Positions 1-8,084 of a stretch of 64,000 nt of DNA are shown here, piece after piece. The stretch's first letter is position 1. Every line of letters starts with the position of its first letter. A model generated the notes under the pieces. The model saw only the letters and a program-made list of their open reading frames with translations, made no database searches and was not told the DNA's origin. The translations under genes were made by a program, and so were the position numbers. Source of the stretch: Deinococcus ficus (lineage in GTDB: Bacteria > Deinococcota > Deinococci > Deinococcales > Deinococcaceae); NCBI RefSeq assembly GCF_003444775.1, contig NZ_CP021081.1:2558001-2622000 (forward strand), read 5' to 3'.

Positions 1-2
1 AG

Positions 3-1025
3 AGCGAGCAGGTCGCGCAGCAGGCGTTCAACATGCCGGCCGACGAGACGTCCAGCACCCTGATCGTGCGCGACCAGGGCTACGCCGCCGCCATCGCCGA
101 GGCGCAGCGGAACGTGACGGCCGAGCACCTGCTGGAAGCGCGCGGCACGAGCGCCGGGTACCCTCGCCTGACCGCCGGGAACATTCTGAGCGTCCGGAAC
201 GTCGGGCAGCGCTTCAGCGGGGAGTACGTGGCGAGCAGCGTGCGCCACCTGTACCGCAACGGCGAGGGCTACAGCACGGAGTTCGTGGTGAGCGGCAGCC
301 AGGCCGACTCGCTGGCCACCCTGGTCCGCTCCAGCGCCGGGCAGGGCGAGCAGGGGTACACGCCCATCCAGGGCCTGATGATCGGGATCGTCACGAACAA
401 CGACGACCCGGAAAACCAGGGCCGCGTGAAGGTGAAACTTCCCGCCCTGACCGAGGACGACGAGAGCGACTGGGCCCGCGTGGTGAACATCGGCGGCGGC
501 AGTCACCGCGGCACGCACGTGCTGCCCGAGGTGAACGACGAGGTGCTGGTCGGCTTCGAGCACGGCGACATTCACCACCCGTACATCCTCGGGGGCCTCT
601 GGAACGGCAACGACCAGCCTCCGCAACCGTCCGGGAAGACCGTGAAGAACGGCAAGGTCATCAAACGCACCCTGCGCACCCGGCTGGGTCACGAACTCGT
701 CTTCGACGACCCCGAGGGCAGCGACCCGCCGAAGGTGACCATCAAGACCAGCGGGAATCACACGGTCGTCCTGAACGACGACAAGAAGGCCCCCTCGGTC
801 GCCATCCAGACGAGCGGGAACCAGACCGTGACCCTCAAGGACGGCTCCTCGCCCAGCATTCACCTGAAGGACAAGAGCGGGAACGAGGTGATCATTGACA
901 CGTCGTCCGGCACGGTGCGCATCAAGGGCAACAGCCGCATCGAGCTCAAGGCGAACGCCGGGATCTCCATCGACGGGGGCGGCGGCATGGTGGACATCCG
1001 CGGCAGCATGATCAACCTGAACTGA
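3..1025 (+). CDS. VgrG / baseplate assembly protein V-like spike protein (5' truncated by window)
   Basis: The open frame runs in from the left edge, so the N-terminus is missing. The middle holds the gpV/VgrG OB-fold signature (IGIVTNNDDPENQGRVKV, then VLPEVNDEVLVGFEHGD and YILGGLWNG). The C-terminal third is a repetitive beta-rich stretch (KVTIKTSGNHTVVL, VAIQTSGNQTVTL) ending in SMINLN, which fits a spike beta-helix. Such proteins form the central spike of contractile phage tails, type VI secretion and extracellular contractile injection systems (Afp8/Pvc8-like). The next genes are not tail genes, so this is probably the last gene of a system lying upstream. Confidence 0.8.
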   Translation, partial: SEQVAQQAFNMPADETSSTLIVRDQGYAAAIAEAQRNVTAEHLLEARGTSAGYPRLTAGNILSVRNVGQRFSGEYVASSVRHLYRNGEGYSTEFVVSGSQADSLATLVRSSAGQGEQGYTPIQGLMIGIVTNNDDPENQGRVKVKLPALTEDDESDWARVVNIGGGSHRGTHVLPEVNDEVLVGFEHGDIHHPYILGGLWNGNDQPPQPSGKTVKNGKVIKRTLRTRLGHELVFDDPEGSDPPKVTIKTSGNHTVVLNDDKKAPSVAIQTSGNQTVTLKDGSSPSIHLKDKSGNEVIIDTSSGTVRIKGNSRIELKANAGISIDGGGGMVDIRGSMINLN

Positions 1026-1088
1026 CCAAGAAAGGAAAACTCCCCGGTCTGACCTGTGCGGCCAGCCGGGGGTGGGTGTGTAGACTTC

Positions 1089-1385
1089 TCAGCGGGAGCG
1101 GCGCACGACGCGCTGGGGGTCCAGATCCACCCACCAGGCCGCCGCGGCGCCCAGGGCGCCGACCGGCAGGGCTGCCCACAGCAGCGCCGCCTGACCTTCG
1201 AGCAGCAGGGCCAGGCCCAGCAGCATGATCACGCCGGCCAGGGCCGCCAGCAGGGGCGTCACGGCCCGCCAGAACAGGGGACGGTCGCGGTAGTGCAGGC
1301 GGCTGGCGTCGTTGCGGATGGTCACCACGGCGTAGAACCAGGCGGCGAGGGTGAGCAGGATCAGCAGGTAATGCAGGTCTGACAT
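1089..1385 (-). CDS. Small membrane protein, unknown function
   Basis: 98 aa starting MSDLHYLLILLTLAAW. Two to three hydrophobic segments are visible (about residues 6-20, 42-62 and 68-86), with a basic RNDASRLHYRDR loop and a basic C-terminus (RVVRRSR), so it is predicted to sit in the inner membrane. A TATCAT box lies 11 nt before the ATG. No family is recognised. The long reverse frame extending to 2171 is overlap with the next gene, and I trimmed it to this ATG. Confidence 0.6.
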   Translation of the reverse strand: MSDLHYLLILLTLAAWFYAVVTIRNDASRLHYRDRPLFWRAVTPLLAALAGVIMLLGLALLLEGQAALLWAALPVGALGAAAAWWVDLDPQRVVRRSR

Positions 1386-1565
1386 CGCAATTGCCGATGA
1401 TAGTGCGCTGATACGTGAAGGGAAAGTGAAAATGCGTGAGAGCAACCGTGAGGCATGGGGACTTCCCGGCCCGGTCTCCCCATGCCCCGGCATGGCAGAG
1501 TGAAGCCCAGCCTGTTGCTCCTCTTTCCCGCCCTTCACCCCGACCATGAACGCCCGAGGACTCAC

Positions 1566-2108
1566 ATGACCCCACGCTCCCGTCAGGACCGGGCCGCGGC
1601 CGAGATCGAGGCGCGGCTGCAGGGCCTCTTCACCAGTGAGCAGGCCCGGGCGGCCCTGAGCGCCCTTCAGGCCACGTTCGCCGCCCAGGTGGTCCGGACC
1701 CGCCAGCCCGCCACCCCGGGACTCGCGCAGGGAACGGAGGTGTTTCTCGACATCGGCGTCTACCTGACGCGCAGTCTGGCGCGGGTGGACCTGGACGGCC
1801 GGGTGCTGCTGGACACCGTGAACACCCTGTGCTGGGACCGGTACCACGAGGCCGGGGAGGCGCTGCCCCCGGACCTGCTGGAGGCAGCCGACGAGGCGAC
1901 GAGTCCCGGTGGCGACCTGCCCGGGCTGTGGAGCGAGGTGCAGGGAGACGCCGCAATCGCCCGCGCGCTGGCCGAGCGGCTCGGCTGGTGGACGGTGGCG
2001 AACCTGACCACCAACGCCCTGCACCTGGAAGAAGGGCAGGCGGAGGAGGACCTGCGCCGCCTGTGGGTGGTGCTGGCCCAGGGCACGCCCCCGCCGCTGC
2101 CGAACTGA
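1566..2108 (+). CDS. Conserved hypothetical protein
   Basis: 180 aa, soluble and acidic, with no signal peptide. It is rich in Ala/Leu helices and contains two tryptophan-bearing helices (TLCWDRYHEAGEALPPDLL and ERLGWWTVANLTTNALHLEEG). The start chosen is the ATG before TPRSRQDRAAAEIEARLQ, because upstream in-frame sequence is low-complexity intergenic. No catalytic motif or family is recognised. It ends about 115 nt before the RNA-repair operon. Confidence 0.6.
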   Translation: MTPRSRQDRAAAEIEARLQGLFTSEQARAALSALQATFAAQVVRTRQPATPGLAQGTEVFLDIGVYLTRSLARVDLDGRVLLDTVNTLCWDRYHEAGEALPPDLLEAADEATSPGGDLPGLWSEVQGDAAIARALAERLGWWTVANLTTNALHLEEGQAEEDLRRLWVVLAQGTPPPLPN

Positions 2109-2224
2109 GCGGACCGGTCCGCCACTGCGCCTAGGGCGTGATAGGCCGCTGGCGGATGCCCTTTCAGTCACCGCGCCCTACTGTGACGGGACAGCTGCCG
2201 GAAGGCGGCGGAAGGACACCTGCC

Positions 2225-2809
2225 ATGACTCCGGAACCCCTGAATGCGCTGCTGAACGTGATTGATGTGGAGGCCACCTGCTGGGCGGGCCCGCCGCCGT
2301 CGGGGCAGGTGAGCGAGATCATTGAGGTGGGCGTGTGCGTGCTGGACCTGCGCACCCTGGAGTGCGTGGAACGGCGCAGCCTGATCGTGCGGCCGGAGCG
2401 GTCGCAGGTGAGTGCCTTCTGCACGGCGCTGACGTCCCTGACGCCCGAGGCCGTGGCGGCGGGTCTGACCTTCCCAGAGGCCTGTGGGGTGCTGCGCCGG
2501 GACTACCGCAGTGATTTGCGCCCGTGGGCGAGCTGGGGAGAGTACGACCGCCGGCAGTTTCAGCGGCAGGCGGGGCAGGCGCCCTTCCCCTTCGGGGCGC
2601 GGCACACGAACGCCAAGGCCGTGTACGCGGCGGCGTTCGGCCTGCCCCGGCCCGGCATGGCGCAGGCGCTGGTGCACGCCGGCCTGCCGCTGGTGCGCAC
2701 CCGCCACCAGGGCGGCGACGACGCCTGGAACATCGCGGCGCTTATCGCCCACCTCGTGCGACGTGGGCACTGGCCGGCGGCCGCTGCGGCGGTCCCCGGA
2801 GGGCACTGA
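2225..2809 (+). CDS. DEDDh-family 3'-5' exonuclease (Eri1/KapD-like)
   Basis: 194 aa. The first DEDD acidic pair is VIDVEATCW (D10, E12), the middle motif is SWGEYDRRQF, and the last is the HxxxxD of RHQGGDDAWN. These are the four metal ligands plus the general-base His of DEDDh exonucleases. The split sequence following the first motif (EIIEVGVCVLD) resembles Eri1/KapD-type exoribonucleases. An AAGGA Shine-Dalgarno precedes the ATG. The stop overlaps the next start (TGATG), so it is translationally coupled to an RNA ligase gene. Its likely role is to trim RNA 3' ends before healing and sealing. That role is inferred; substrate preference is not visible. Confidence 0.8.
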   Translation: MTPEPLNALLNVIDVEATCWAGPPPSGQVSEIIEVGVCVLDLRTLECVERRSLIVRPERSQVSAFCTALTSLTPEAVAAGLTFPEACGVLRRDYRSDLRPWASWGEYDRRQFQRQAGQAPFPFGARHTNAKAVYAAAFGLPRPGMAQALVHAGLPLVRTRHQGGDDAWNIAALIAHLVRRGHWPAAAAAVPGGH

Positions 2810-3438
2810 TGGACCGCGTGAAGTACCCGCGCACGCCGCACCTGCCGTGGTCGCCGGGGGCGAGCAGCGACGACACGCGCATGGCGGACGTCCGGCACTT
2901 CGAGGGTCAGGAGGTCGTGGTGACGGAGAAGATGGACGGCGAGAACACCACGCTGTACCGCGACGGCCTGCACGCCCGGTCGCTCGACCCCCGGCCGCAC
3001 CCGTCGCGGGACTGGGTGAAGGCGCTGCAGGGCCGGGTCGGGTACCGGCTGCCGGCCGGCTGGCGGGCGTGCGGGGAGAACCTGTACGCCCGGCATTCCC
3101 TGGCGTACGAGAACCTGGAGTCGTACTTCTACCTGTTCAGCGTGTGGGACGAGGCGAACACCTGCCTGAGCTGGGACGACACGCTGCTGTGGGCGGAGGA
3201 GCTGGGCGTGCCGGTCCCGACCGTGCTGTACCGGGGGGTATGGAACGAGGCGCTGATCCGCCGCCTGGAGGTGGACGAGGCCCGCACGGAGGGTTACGTG
3301 GTGCGGACGGCCGCGGCCTTCCCGTACGCTCGGTTCGGGGAGCGGGTGGCGAAGTGGGTGCGGGCCGACCACGTGCAGACGGACGAGCACTGGCTGCGCC
3401 GGGCCGTGACCCCGAACGGGCTGAAGGGGGCATCATGA
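2809..3438 (+). CDS. ATP-dependent RNA ligase, short form
   Basis: 209 aa. The nucleotidyltransferase motif I is EKMDGENTT (Lys41 is the predicted AMP-accepting lysine). Motif III-like FYLFSVWDE, motif IV EGYVVR and motif V VAKWVR follow in the correct order. There is no obvious extra domain at either end, so it is shorter than T4 Rnl1/Rnl2 or Deinococcus DraRnl. It overlaps the upstream exonuclease (TGATG) and the downstream HD-Pnk (ATGA). The predicted role is to join 5'-phosphate and 3'-OH RNA ends produced by the neighbouring healing enzyme. Confidence 0.85.
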   Translation: MDRVKYPRTPHLPWSPGASSDDTRMADVRHFEGQEVVVTEKMDGENTTLYRDGLHARSLDPRPHPSRDWVKALQGRVGYRLPAGWRACGENLYARHSLAYENLESYFYLFSVWDEANTCLSWDDTLLWAEELGVPVPTVLYRGVWNEALIRRLEVDEARTEGYVVRTAAAFPYARFGERVAKWVRADHVQTDEHWLRRAVTPNGLKGAS

Positions 3439-4733
3439 GTCCCGTGCATCCCTTCCTGCGAGACCTGCACGCCGGTGCCGCGCCCGCCTTCGGGGACTTC
3501 GTGGAGGCGCTGGGCGGGGAGATTCCGCTGCTGGCCGACCTGCACCGCACGCCGCAGGACCCCGAATGGCACGGCGAGGGCGACGTGGCCGCCCACACCA
3601 CCCTGGTGCTCCGCGAGGCGTACCGGCTGGCCGACACGCACGCGCTGGGCCCGGACCGGCGGCTGGCGCTCGTGCTGGCCGCCGTGCTGCACGATCTCGG
3701 GAAGGCGCTCACCACCCGCCGCGCCGAGGACGACCAGGGCCGGATGCGCGTGATCTCCCCCCGGCACGCCGACCGGGGCCGGTCCTTCCTCGCCTACCGC
3801 CTGCCCGAGCTCGGACTGCCCGCCCCCATCATCACCGCCGTGATGGGCCTCGTCGGGCACCACCACGACCTCGGCCGGACCCTGACGGCGGGGACCGCCC
3901 CGGCCTACCGGCGGCTGGCCCGGCAGGCTGACCTGCAGCTGCTGGTCCTGCTGGAACAGGCGGACATCCGGGGTCGGGTGGCGGCCGACCGCGCGTCGAA
4001 ACTGGAGGACCTGGAACTGTTCCGCCTCGGCGCGCAGGAGTACGGCGTGTGGGAGAGCGCGGAGAATACCGACCCGTACGCCGCGTGGCAGGAGGTGATC
4101 ACCCGCGAGCTGGCGGCCTTCGCGCCCGAGTACCGGGACCTCGTGCTCGGGCAGGGCATCCTGGATTACGAGGCCGGCCTGATCCAGACGCCCGAGGAGG
4201 CCGTGGCCCGCGGGTACGCGGCCCGCGCGGGCTTCCCGCAGCTGGTGGTGACCTGCGGGCCCAGCGGCGCCGGCAAGAGCAGCTGGGTGGCCGACCACCT
4301 GCCGGACTTCGACGTGGTGTCCCTGGACCTCCTGCGGGAGGAACTGGCCGGGAAACGCGCGGACCAGAGCGTGAACGGCCGCGTGCTTCAGGAAGCCAAG
4401 GAGCGCCTGCGGGTCTCCCTGCGGGCCCGGCGCCGGGTGGTGTGGGACGCCACGAACACCCGCCGGGACTTCCGCGGCATTCCCCTGCGCCTGGGCTTCG
4501 ATTACGGGGGGCTGACCACCCTGGTGGTCTTCCAGCCGCCCCTCAGCAGCCTGTTCGCCCGCAACCCCGCCCGCATGCACGCCGTACCCGCGCACGTGAT
4601 CGCTGCGCAGGTGGAGAACGCGGAATTCCCGTACGCCACCGAGGCCCACCGGACCGTCACGCTGGATGAATACTTCCGGCCTTATCCGGCGTCCCCCGTC
4701 CTGCCCGGGGAGAAGGGAGCACAGGGCCTGTGA
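3435..4733 (+). CDS. HD-Pnk: HD phosphohydrolase fused to polynucleotide 5'-kinase
   Basis: 432 aa, two domains. The N-terminal HD domain has H54, the HD pair at 86-87 (AAVLHDLGK) and GHHHDLG further on. The C-terminal kinase has a P-loop GPSGAGKS at 275-282, SLDLLREELAG after it, and the DATNTRR signature. This arrangement matches the HD-Pnk family described in Runella slithyformis, where the HD domain removes 2',3'-phosphates and the kinase phosphorylates 5'-OH ends. Translation is coupled to the RNA ligase by an ATGA overlap. A bidirectional hairpin at 4769-4786 ends the operon. Confidence 0.88.
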   Translation: MSPVHPFLRDLHAGAAPAFGDFVEALGGEIPLLADLHRTPQDPEWHGEGDVAAHTTLVLREAYRLADTHALGPDRRLALVLAAVLHDLGKALTTRRAEDDQGRMRVISPRHADRGRSFLAYRLPELGLPAPIITAVMGLVGHHHDLGRTLTAGTAPAYRRLARQADLQLLVLLEQADIRGRVAADRASKLEDLELFRLGAQEYGVWESAENTDPYAAWQEVITRELAAFAPEYRDLVLGQGILDYEAGLIQTPEEAVARGYAARAGFPQLVVTCGPSGAGKSSWVADHLPDFDVVSLDLLREELAGKRADQSVNGRVLQEAKERLRVSLRARRRVVWDATNTRRDFRGIPLRLGFDYGGLTTLVVFQPPLSSLFARNPARMHAVPAHVIAAQVENAEFPYATEAHRTVTLDEYFRPYPASPVLPGEKGAQGL

Positions 4734-4764
4734 AGCACCTGACCGCCAGCTGAAACTGAAAAGG

Positions 4765-4790
4765 AAAACCCCCGCTTGCGCGGGGGCTTC
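4765..4790. terminator. Bidirectional intrinsic terminator
   Basis: CCCCCGC-TTGC-GCGGGGG stem-loop (4769-4786) with an A-rich stretch on the left and CTTCTTT on the right. It serves the HD-Pnk operon on the plus strand and the tRNA cluster on the minus strand. Confidence 0.8.
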
Positions 4791-4792
4791 TT

Positions 4793-4871
<79 letters not shown>

Positions 4872-4884
4872 TCTGTGGTGCGTG

Positions 4885-4972
4885 TGGCGAAGAGGGGGGG
4901 ATTCGAACCCCCGATACCTTGCGGTATACGTCCTTAGCAGGGACGCGGTTTCAGCCACTCACCCACCTCTCC
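4885..4972 (-). tRNA. tRNA-Ser(GCT)
   Basis: Class II tRNA with a long variable arm. Acceptor GGAGAGG pairs with CCTCTTC (one G-T wobble), discriminator G, encoded CCA. The anticodon loop CTGCTAA gives GCT. Confidence 0.95.
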
Positions 4973-4988
4973 GTTCTGTGGCTGCTGT

Positions 4989-5083
<95 letters not shown>

Positions 5084-5120
5084 TGGGTGCGCCGCAGGGG
5101 CTGTCCTGAGCGCGAGGGGA

Positions 5121-5149
5121 AGTATAGGGGGGGACCCCGGGCTTGTCAA
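5121..5149 (-). promoter_or_regulatory. Near-consensus promoter of the tRNA-Ser/Ser/Arg cluster
   Basis: Reading on the minus strand: -35 TTGACA (5149-5144), a 17-bp spacer, -10 TATACT (5126-5121). The -35 box overlaps the TGA stop of the upstream nitrilase-like gene, so the two genes share these bases. Confidence 0.85.
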
Positions 5150-6396
5150 CGCTTGCGGCGCCGGACAGCCAGGACCGTGAGGAGAAGGGCGGCGATCACG
5201 ACCGGCCAGCGGCGCGGCGCGGCAGGGGGTGTGGCTTTGCCGCTGAGCAGGGCCTGCACGGCGTTCTCGTGCGGGGTGCGGGGGGGCTGGGGCAGGCGGC
5301 TGGCGGGCAGGGTCAGGTCGGCGTGGAGGACGTCGGTGCGGTAGGCGTTCTCGCGGGGGTGGCCGCTGTGCGCGGCGAGGTGCTCGCCGGTGCGGCGCAG
5401 GGTGTCGGGGTCGCCTTCCTCCACCCAGGGGGTCAGGGCAATGAAGCCCGGGCACGGGTCGGTGAGGACGTAGTGGCGGGGTGCGGGGGCGTCCTCGGGG
5501 CGGCCGGTGATGGCGCTCTGGCCGTCGAAGGTGAGGTCGAGGATGTTGCCGACGACCATGGGGTTCACGGCGTAGCGGATCTGGGCGCTGGTGGTGGTGA
5601 CCTGGTGGCTGCTTTCCAGCCACGCGACCGGCTGGTCGCGGAGGTGGGCGGGGTCGGGCGGGAGGCCTTCCTGGGCGGTCCAGGCGCTGCCGTTCGCGTC
5701 GGGTTGCAGCAGGACGGTGCAGCCCTGCGCTTCCAGGCGGCCGATGACGTCCGCGCGGAAGGCGTCGAGGCTGATGGCGACGCCGAGGTCCCCGACGGGC
5801 GTGGGGAACACCCGCAGGTCCTCCAGGCGGCCGGGCGTGAGGTCCAGGCCGCCCTGTTGCTCGTCGGGGGTGAGATGGATCTTGTCGGTCACGCCGATCA
5901 GGTCGCCCTGCGGATCGAGAATGACCGTCTGGTTGGTGAGGGTACCGGGTTCGCGGGTGAGGCGGCCCCCGCGCAGGGCGAGGCGGGGCATGGGCGCGGA
6001 GCCGCAGCAGAGGTACACGCCGTACTCGCGGGCGAGGGCGCGGCAGGTGTGCAGGTACAGCGCGGTGTTCGCCCAGGTGCCGTCCAGTTGCAGCGCGCGG
6101 GCGGGCGACACCCGTTCGCGCAGCAGCAGGGGCAGCGTGCCGGGCAGCCGGGCGAGGAACAGCAGCGTGCCGGCCTGAGAGAGGGTGCGCAGCCGGGCGG
6201 CCCAGGGGGCGCCGCGGAGGATGAGCGGCATGGCGTTCAGTTCGGTCAGGACGACCAGGGTGGGCCGGTCGCGGCGGATGTGCGGGCGGGCCATGTCCAG
6301 TTGCGCGCGCATCCAGGCGCGGAAGGCGCCGTCGCTGGTGAAGTCGTGGGGGTGCCACTTCGGTTGCACGGCGATCACGCGGAAGTGGCGGGTCAT
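5146..6396 (-). CDS. Nitrilase-superfamily (C-N hydrolase fold) protein lacking the catalytic Cys
   Basis: 416 aa. The nitrilase fold is indicated by VLTELNAMP (Glu of the triad) and TDKIHLTPDEQ (Lys of the triad). The third position, normally ICYD, reads VAISLDAFRADVIGRL: the nucleophilic Cys is Ser (codon AGC). The C-terminus adds a hydrophobic segment and basic tail (VVIAALLLTVLAVRRRKR), which suggests a membrane anchor. It may be a non-catalytic member, or a hydrolase using Ser, or one using another residue. It is divergent from pxpB. The start was placed at MTRHFRVIAVQP because the fold begins there. Confidence 0.75.
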   Translation of the reverse strand: MTRHFRVIAVQPKWHPHDFTSDGAFRAWMRAQLDMARPHIRRDRPTLVVLTELNAMPLILRGAPWAARLRTLSQAGTLLFLARLPGTLPLLLRERVSPARALQLDGTWANTALYLHTCRALAREYGVYLCCGSAPMPRLALRGGRLTREPGTLTNQTVILDPQGDLIGVTDKIHLTPDEQQGGLDLTPGRLEDLRVFPTPVGDLGVAISLDAFRADVIGRLEAQGCTVLLQPDANGSAWTAQEGLPPDPAHLRDQPVAWLESSHQVTTTSAQIRYAVNPMVVGNILDLTFDGQSAITGRPEDAPAPRHYVLTDPCPGFIALTPWVEEGDPDTLRRTGEHLAAHSGHPRENAYRTDVLHADLTLPASRLPQPPRTPHENAVQALLSGKATPPAAPRRWPVVIAALLLTVLAVRRRKR

Positions 6397-6439
6397 GCCT
6401 TCAGGGTAGTGGCGGCGGGCGTGAAATGATGCCGGGAAT

Positions 6440-7111
6440 ATGAAGGCGGCCGGGGAACAGGCGGGCCGGGCGGCAAAAGGCGCGGCGCCCGGGGGCGGGC
6501 CGGACGTCCGGGCGGAGCGGCTGGGCGAGGCGGCGGTGGTGCTGCACACGCCGCGGGCGCGGGCGCTGTGGGCGGAGCTGAGCGCGTGGCCCCTGCCGGG
6601 CCTGCGGGAGGCCGTGCCGGCCCTGGGCACCGTGACGGTACTGTTCGACCCGCTGGTGACGGACGCGGAGAGGATCGCAGCGGGGGCCGTGGCCCGCTGG
6701 CCGGCCCTGGCGGAGCAGGACGCCGGCGCGACCCACATGCTGGTGCTTCCCGTCTGCTTCGACGGGCCGGACCTGGACGACTGCGCGGCGCAGGCGGGCC
6801 TGTCACGGGCGGCGTTCGTGGACGCAGTGTGCGCCTGCACGCTGGAGGTGGCGTTCCTGGGGTTCACACCGGGGTTCGCGTTTCTGACGGGCCTGCCGCC
6901 GGGGTTGCAGGTGCCGCGCCTGGACGCGCCGCGCGAGCGGGTGCCGGCGGGCAGCGTGGCCCTGGGCGGCCCGTGGGCGGGCGTGTACCCGCGGGCGACG
7001 CCGGGCGGCTGGCGGCTGATCGGGCAGACGGACGCGGCGATTCTGGACCTGTCCCGCCCGGATCCGGTGCTGTGGCGGGCGGGGGACCAGGTGAGGTTCC
7101 GGCGTGCCTGA
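6440..7111 (+). CDS. pxpB: 5-oxoprolinase subunit B
   Basis: 223 aa, KipI/PxpB family. Motifs include VTVLFDPLVTDAERI and the conserved VCFDGPDLDDCA and FLGFTPGFAFLTGLP blocks, with a PRLDAPRERVPAGSVALGG segment typical of the family. With PxpA and PxpC it forms an ATP-dependent 5-oxoprolinase that converts the glutathione/peptide by-product 5-oxoproline to glutamate. It overlaps pxpC by 8 nt. Confidence 0.9.
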   Translation: MKAAGEQAGRAAKGAAPGGGPDVRAERLGEAAVVLHTPRARALWAELSAWPLPGLREAVPALGTVTVLFDPLVTDAERIAAGAVARWPALAEQDAGATHMLVLPVCFDGPDLDDCAAQAGLSRAAFVDAVCACTLEVAFLGFTPGFAFLTGLPPGLQVPRLDAPRERVPAGSVALGGPWAGVYPRATPGGWRLIGQTDAAILDLSRPDPVLWRAGDQVRFRRA

Positions 7112-8081
7112 GACCGGCGCGGCACTGGAGGTGCTGCACCCGGGGCTGCTGACCACGGTGCAGGACACGGGGCGCCGCGCGCGGGCGCAGGGATTCCCGG
7201 CGGCAGGCGCGGCGGACCCGGTGGCGTTCCGGCTGGCGGGCGCCCTGGTGGGCAACACGCGGGGTGAGGCGGCGCTGGAGGTCACGCTGCGGGGCCCACG
7301 CCTGCGGGTGCACGCCCCGGCGGTCCTGGCCCTGTGCGGGGCGCCGTTCGCGGCGACGCTGGACGGCCGGCCCTTTCCGCTGTGGCGGGCGGTGGCGGTG
7401 CGACCCGGGCAGGTGCTGGACGTGGGCACGGCGCCGCGCGGGCTGCGGGCGGTGCTGGCCGTGCGGGGCGGGCTGAACGTGCCCAGCGTGGCCGGCAGCG
7501 CGTCCACGGACCTGCGCGGGGGCTTCGGGGGGCAGGGTGGCCGGGCGCTGCGGGCCGGGGACGTCCTGAGCGGGCACGCGGTGCGGCCGGGCGTGCCGCC
7601 GGCCGGGGTGGTGGCGCCGGCCGGGCGCACCCCGGTGGGGCCGGCACACGTGCTGCGGGTCCTGCCGACGGCCGAGGCCACGCCCGAGCTGCTGCGCGCG
7701 CTGCCGGGCCGGGCCTTCCGGGTCATGCCGCAGGCCGACCGGATGGGTGTGCGGCTCGCGGGCCGGCTGCCCGCGGCGGCCAACCCGGGGCGGCTGAGCC
7801 TGCCGACGGTGCCGGGCGCCGTGCAGCTGCCCCCGGACGGGCAGCCGATCCTGCTGTTGCCGGACGCCGGCACGCACGGCGGGTATCCGGTGCCGCTGGT
7901 GGTGGCGGGCGTGGACGTGCCCCGGCTGGGGCAGCTGCGGCCCGGGGACCGCGTGGGGTTTCAGGTGGTGACCCTGGAGGCGGCGCGGGCGGCGCTGGGC
8001 GCGCAGGAGCGCCTCCTGCGGGGCGTGGCGCAGACGCTGGCGTGGCACTGGCGGACGGGCGGCCCCGGAGTGCGAGACTGA
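7104..8081 (+). CDS. pxpC: 5-oxoprolinase subunit C
   Basis: 325 aa, KipA/PxpC (biotin-dependent carboxyltransferase-like) family. Key features are LEVLHPGLLTTVQDTGRRA near the N-terminus, GGLNVPSVAGSASTDLRGGFGG in the middle, and QADRMGVRL with LLPDAGTHGGYPV toward the C-terminus. The start is a GTG overlapping the pxpB stop. It acts with PxpB in ATP-dependent 5-oxoproline cleavage. Confidence 0.92.
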   Translation: MPETGAALEVLHPGLLTTVQDTGRRARAQGFPAAGAADPVAFRLAGALVGNTRGEAALEVTLRGPRLRVHAPAVLALCGAPFAATLDGRPFPLWRAVAVRPGQVLDVGTAPRGLRAVLAVRGGLNVPSVAGSASTDLRGGFGGQGGRALRAGDVLSGHAVRPGVPPAGVVAPAGRTPVGPAHVLRVLPTAEATPELLRALPGRAFRVMPQADRMGVRLAGRLPAAANPGRLSLPTVPGAVQLPPDGQPILLLPDAGTHGGYPVPLVVAGVDVPRLGQLRPGDRVGFQVVTLEAARAALGAQERLLRGVAQTLAWHWRTGGPGVRD

Positions 8082-8084
8082 CGC

